From Chloroflexota bacterium (lineage in GTDB: Bacteria > Chloroflexota > Anaerolineae > Anaerolineales > E44-bin32), in contig JAPLGR010000585.1 in the NCBI GenBank assembly GCA_026390045.1, positions 1 through 13,361 of the forward strand: DNA of 13,361 nt, in the 5' to 3' direction. The stretch's first letter is position 1; each line of letters opens with the position of its first letter. Under the pieces are notes generated by a model. That model had not been told where the DNA came from. It did no database searches and saw only the letters and a program-made list of their open reading frames with translations. The translations under genes and the position numbers were made by a program. Of this stretch, positions 12,881-13,361 are shown in pieces.

Positions 12881-13361
12881 CTATGGCCAGATGTAGCGCA
12901 CGGTGTAGGTGATCGTCTTCTCGCCGTTGGCCGCCACGCGTGCATCGAATTCAATCGTTGAGGAGTCGGTCTTGGTGTATTCGGCGCTTGACTCAAGGAT
13001 GCGCCACTCGCTCCAGCGGAACAGGTGCTCGACGATGCGCACATCGACCGCCTCATCCTTGTGGTTGCGCAGCGTGATCTTGAAGGTCTCCTCCAGCGTG
13101 CGATCGTTGGGCGTGCGGAAGTCGGTCTGGACGCGTTCGCCGACGATATCGAAGGCATCGCCGACATACAGCCGGACCTGCTCGCCCTTTGGCGTGTGGT
13201 CGATCGTGTCCTCACCAATCAACAGAGCGGCATCATCGATGTCCTGCTGGTAGACCCGGACACGGCCCGATGGCAGATCGGCGTCCACATCCTCGGTATC
13301 GAACTCGACCATGACCATCACTTTGGCGTTGGAGGCGATGCCGTAGGACGGATCGGTCTGC
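12881..13361 (-). CDS. DUF4139 domain-containing protein, C-terminal part
   Basis: The gene begins beyond the right edge; 160 codons are visible, ending at the TAG complementary to 12881-12883. Visible segments are SYGIASNAKVMVMVEF, LPSGRVRVYQQD, IGEDTIDHTPKGEQVRLYVGDAFDIVGER (here cited by its parts IGEDTIDHTP and VGDAFDIVGER), LRNHKDEAVDVRIVEHLFRW and a terminal GEKTITYTVRYIW. This order is characteristic of the C-terminal half of DUF4139 proteins, which are beta-rich and often exported; the N-terminus that would show a signal peptide is outside the window. A Met-rich stretch near 13309-13321 is internal, not a start. Function unknown. Confidence 0.9.
   Translation of the reverse strand, partial: QTDPSYGIASNAKVMVMVEFDTEDVDADLPSGRVRVYQQDIDDAALLIGEDTIDHTPKGEQVRLYVGDAFDIVGERVQTDFRTPNDRTLEETFKITLRNHKDEAVDVRIVEHLFRWSEWRILESSAEYTKTDSSTIEFDARVAANGEKTITYTVRYIWP

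Noticed and set aside
1..13361. Mobile element, CRISPR, tRNA or rRNA
   Set aside because: I found no transposase or integrase-like protein, no regularly spaced direct repeats, and no cloverleaf or rRNA-like segment; gene content reads as ordinary chromosome.

Overview
This is a GC-rich (about 60% or more), gene-dense bacterial stretch with two lineages of evidence pointing to Chloroflexota, probably an Anaerolineae-like or environmental lineage. The evidence is the pdxS/pdxT pair co-transcribed with a tandem GNAT and a Ycf45/SpoIIIAA-like ATPase, the AT-rich TACAAT/TATAAT -10 boxes, and the family mix of slipin, YhfC, ABC-2 exporters and zinc-ribbon membrane proteins. The phylum is an inference from gene content; no marker gene is present. 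I saw no rRNA, tRNA, CRISPR array, transposase or phage gene.

Layout. Bases 1-3800 (minus strand) are one tightly packed operon, read from right to left: pdxS, a flavin split-barrel (PPOX/Nim-like) protein, pdxT, a tandem GNAT-like protein, and an R3H-type/SpoIIIAA-like ATPase that runs off the left edge. Bases 3801-4025 are a divergent regulatory region with a textbook sigma-70 promoter (TTGACA-17-TACAAT) facing right and a perfect TGTAC-N5-GTACA palindrome over its -10 box. From 4026 to 5655 (plus) lie a YtrA-type GntR regulator, a slipin (SPFH membrane protein) and a small DUF4177 protein. Bases 5656-5941 are non-coding and hold a strong hairpin, several smaller palindromes and a near-perfect chromosomal parS (ParB-binding) site. 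From 5942 to 8735 come a PLDc_N two-helix protein, an ABC ATPase, an ABC-2 permease and a YhfC-type intramembrane metalloprotease homologue; the first three resemble yxlE-yxlF-yxlG of Bacillus. From 8779 to 11188 come a second ABC ATPase gene that is broken by an out-of-frame deletion, its intact ABC-2 permease, and an unusual secreted-Ig/transmembrane/zinc-ribbon protein. From 11248 to 12138 is a methyltransferase with a C-terminal zinc ribbon, interrupted by an in-frame TGA. An adenine-phosphoribosyltransferase-like gene (12220-12774) and, convergently, the C-terminal part of a DUF4139 protein (12881-13361) complete the window, with a shared bidirectional hairpin terminator between them.

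How the genes work together. The left operon makes pyridoxal 5'-phosphate (PdxS + PdxT) with uncharacterised partners. The central block reads as a membrane-maintenance or export module: a one-component repressor that probably controls itself, a membrane scaffold protein, two ABC exporters and an intramembrane protease homologue. The most unusual signal is a short C-terminal peptide, R-[DE]-Q-[LI]-D-[DE]-S-R-[FY], carried at the end of two otherwise unrelated membrane proteins of this block (YhfC homologue and Ig/zinc-ribbon protein). Their DNA has diverged, including Ser codons of different families, which suggests a selected linear motif that binds a common partner. The parS site suggests the locus lies in the origin-proximal part of the chromosome. 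Two coding lesions (near 9126 and at 11650) within 2.6 kb are either real gene decay or assembly error, and they need read-level confirmation.
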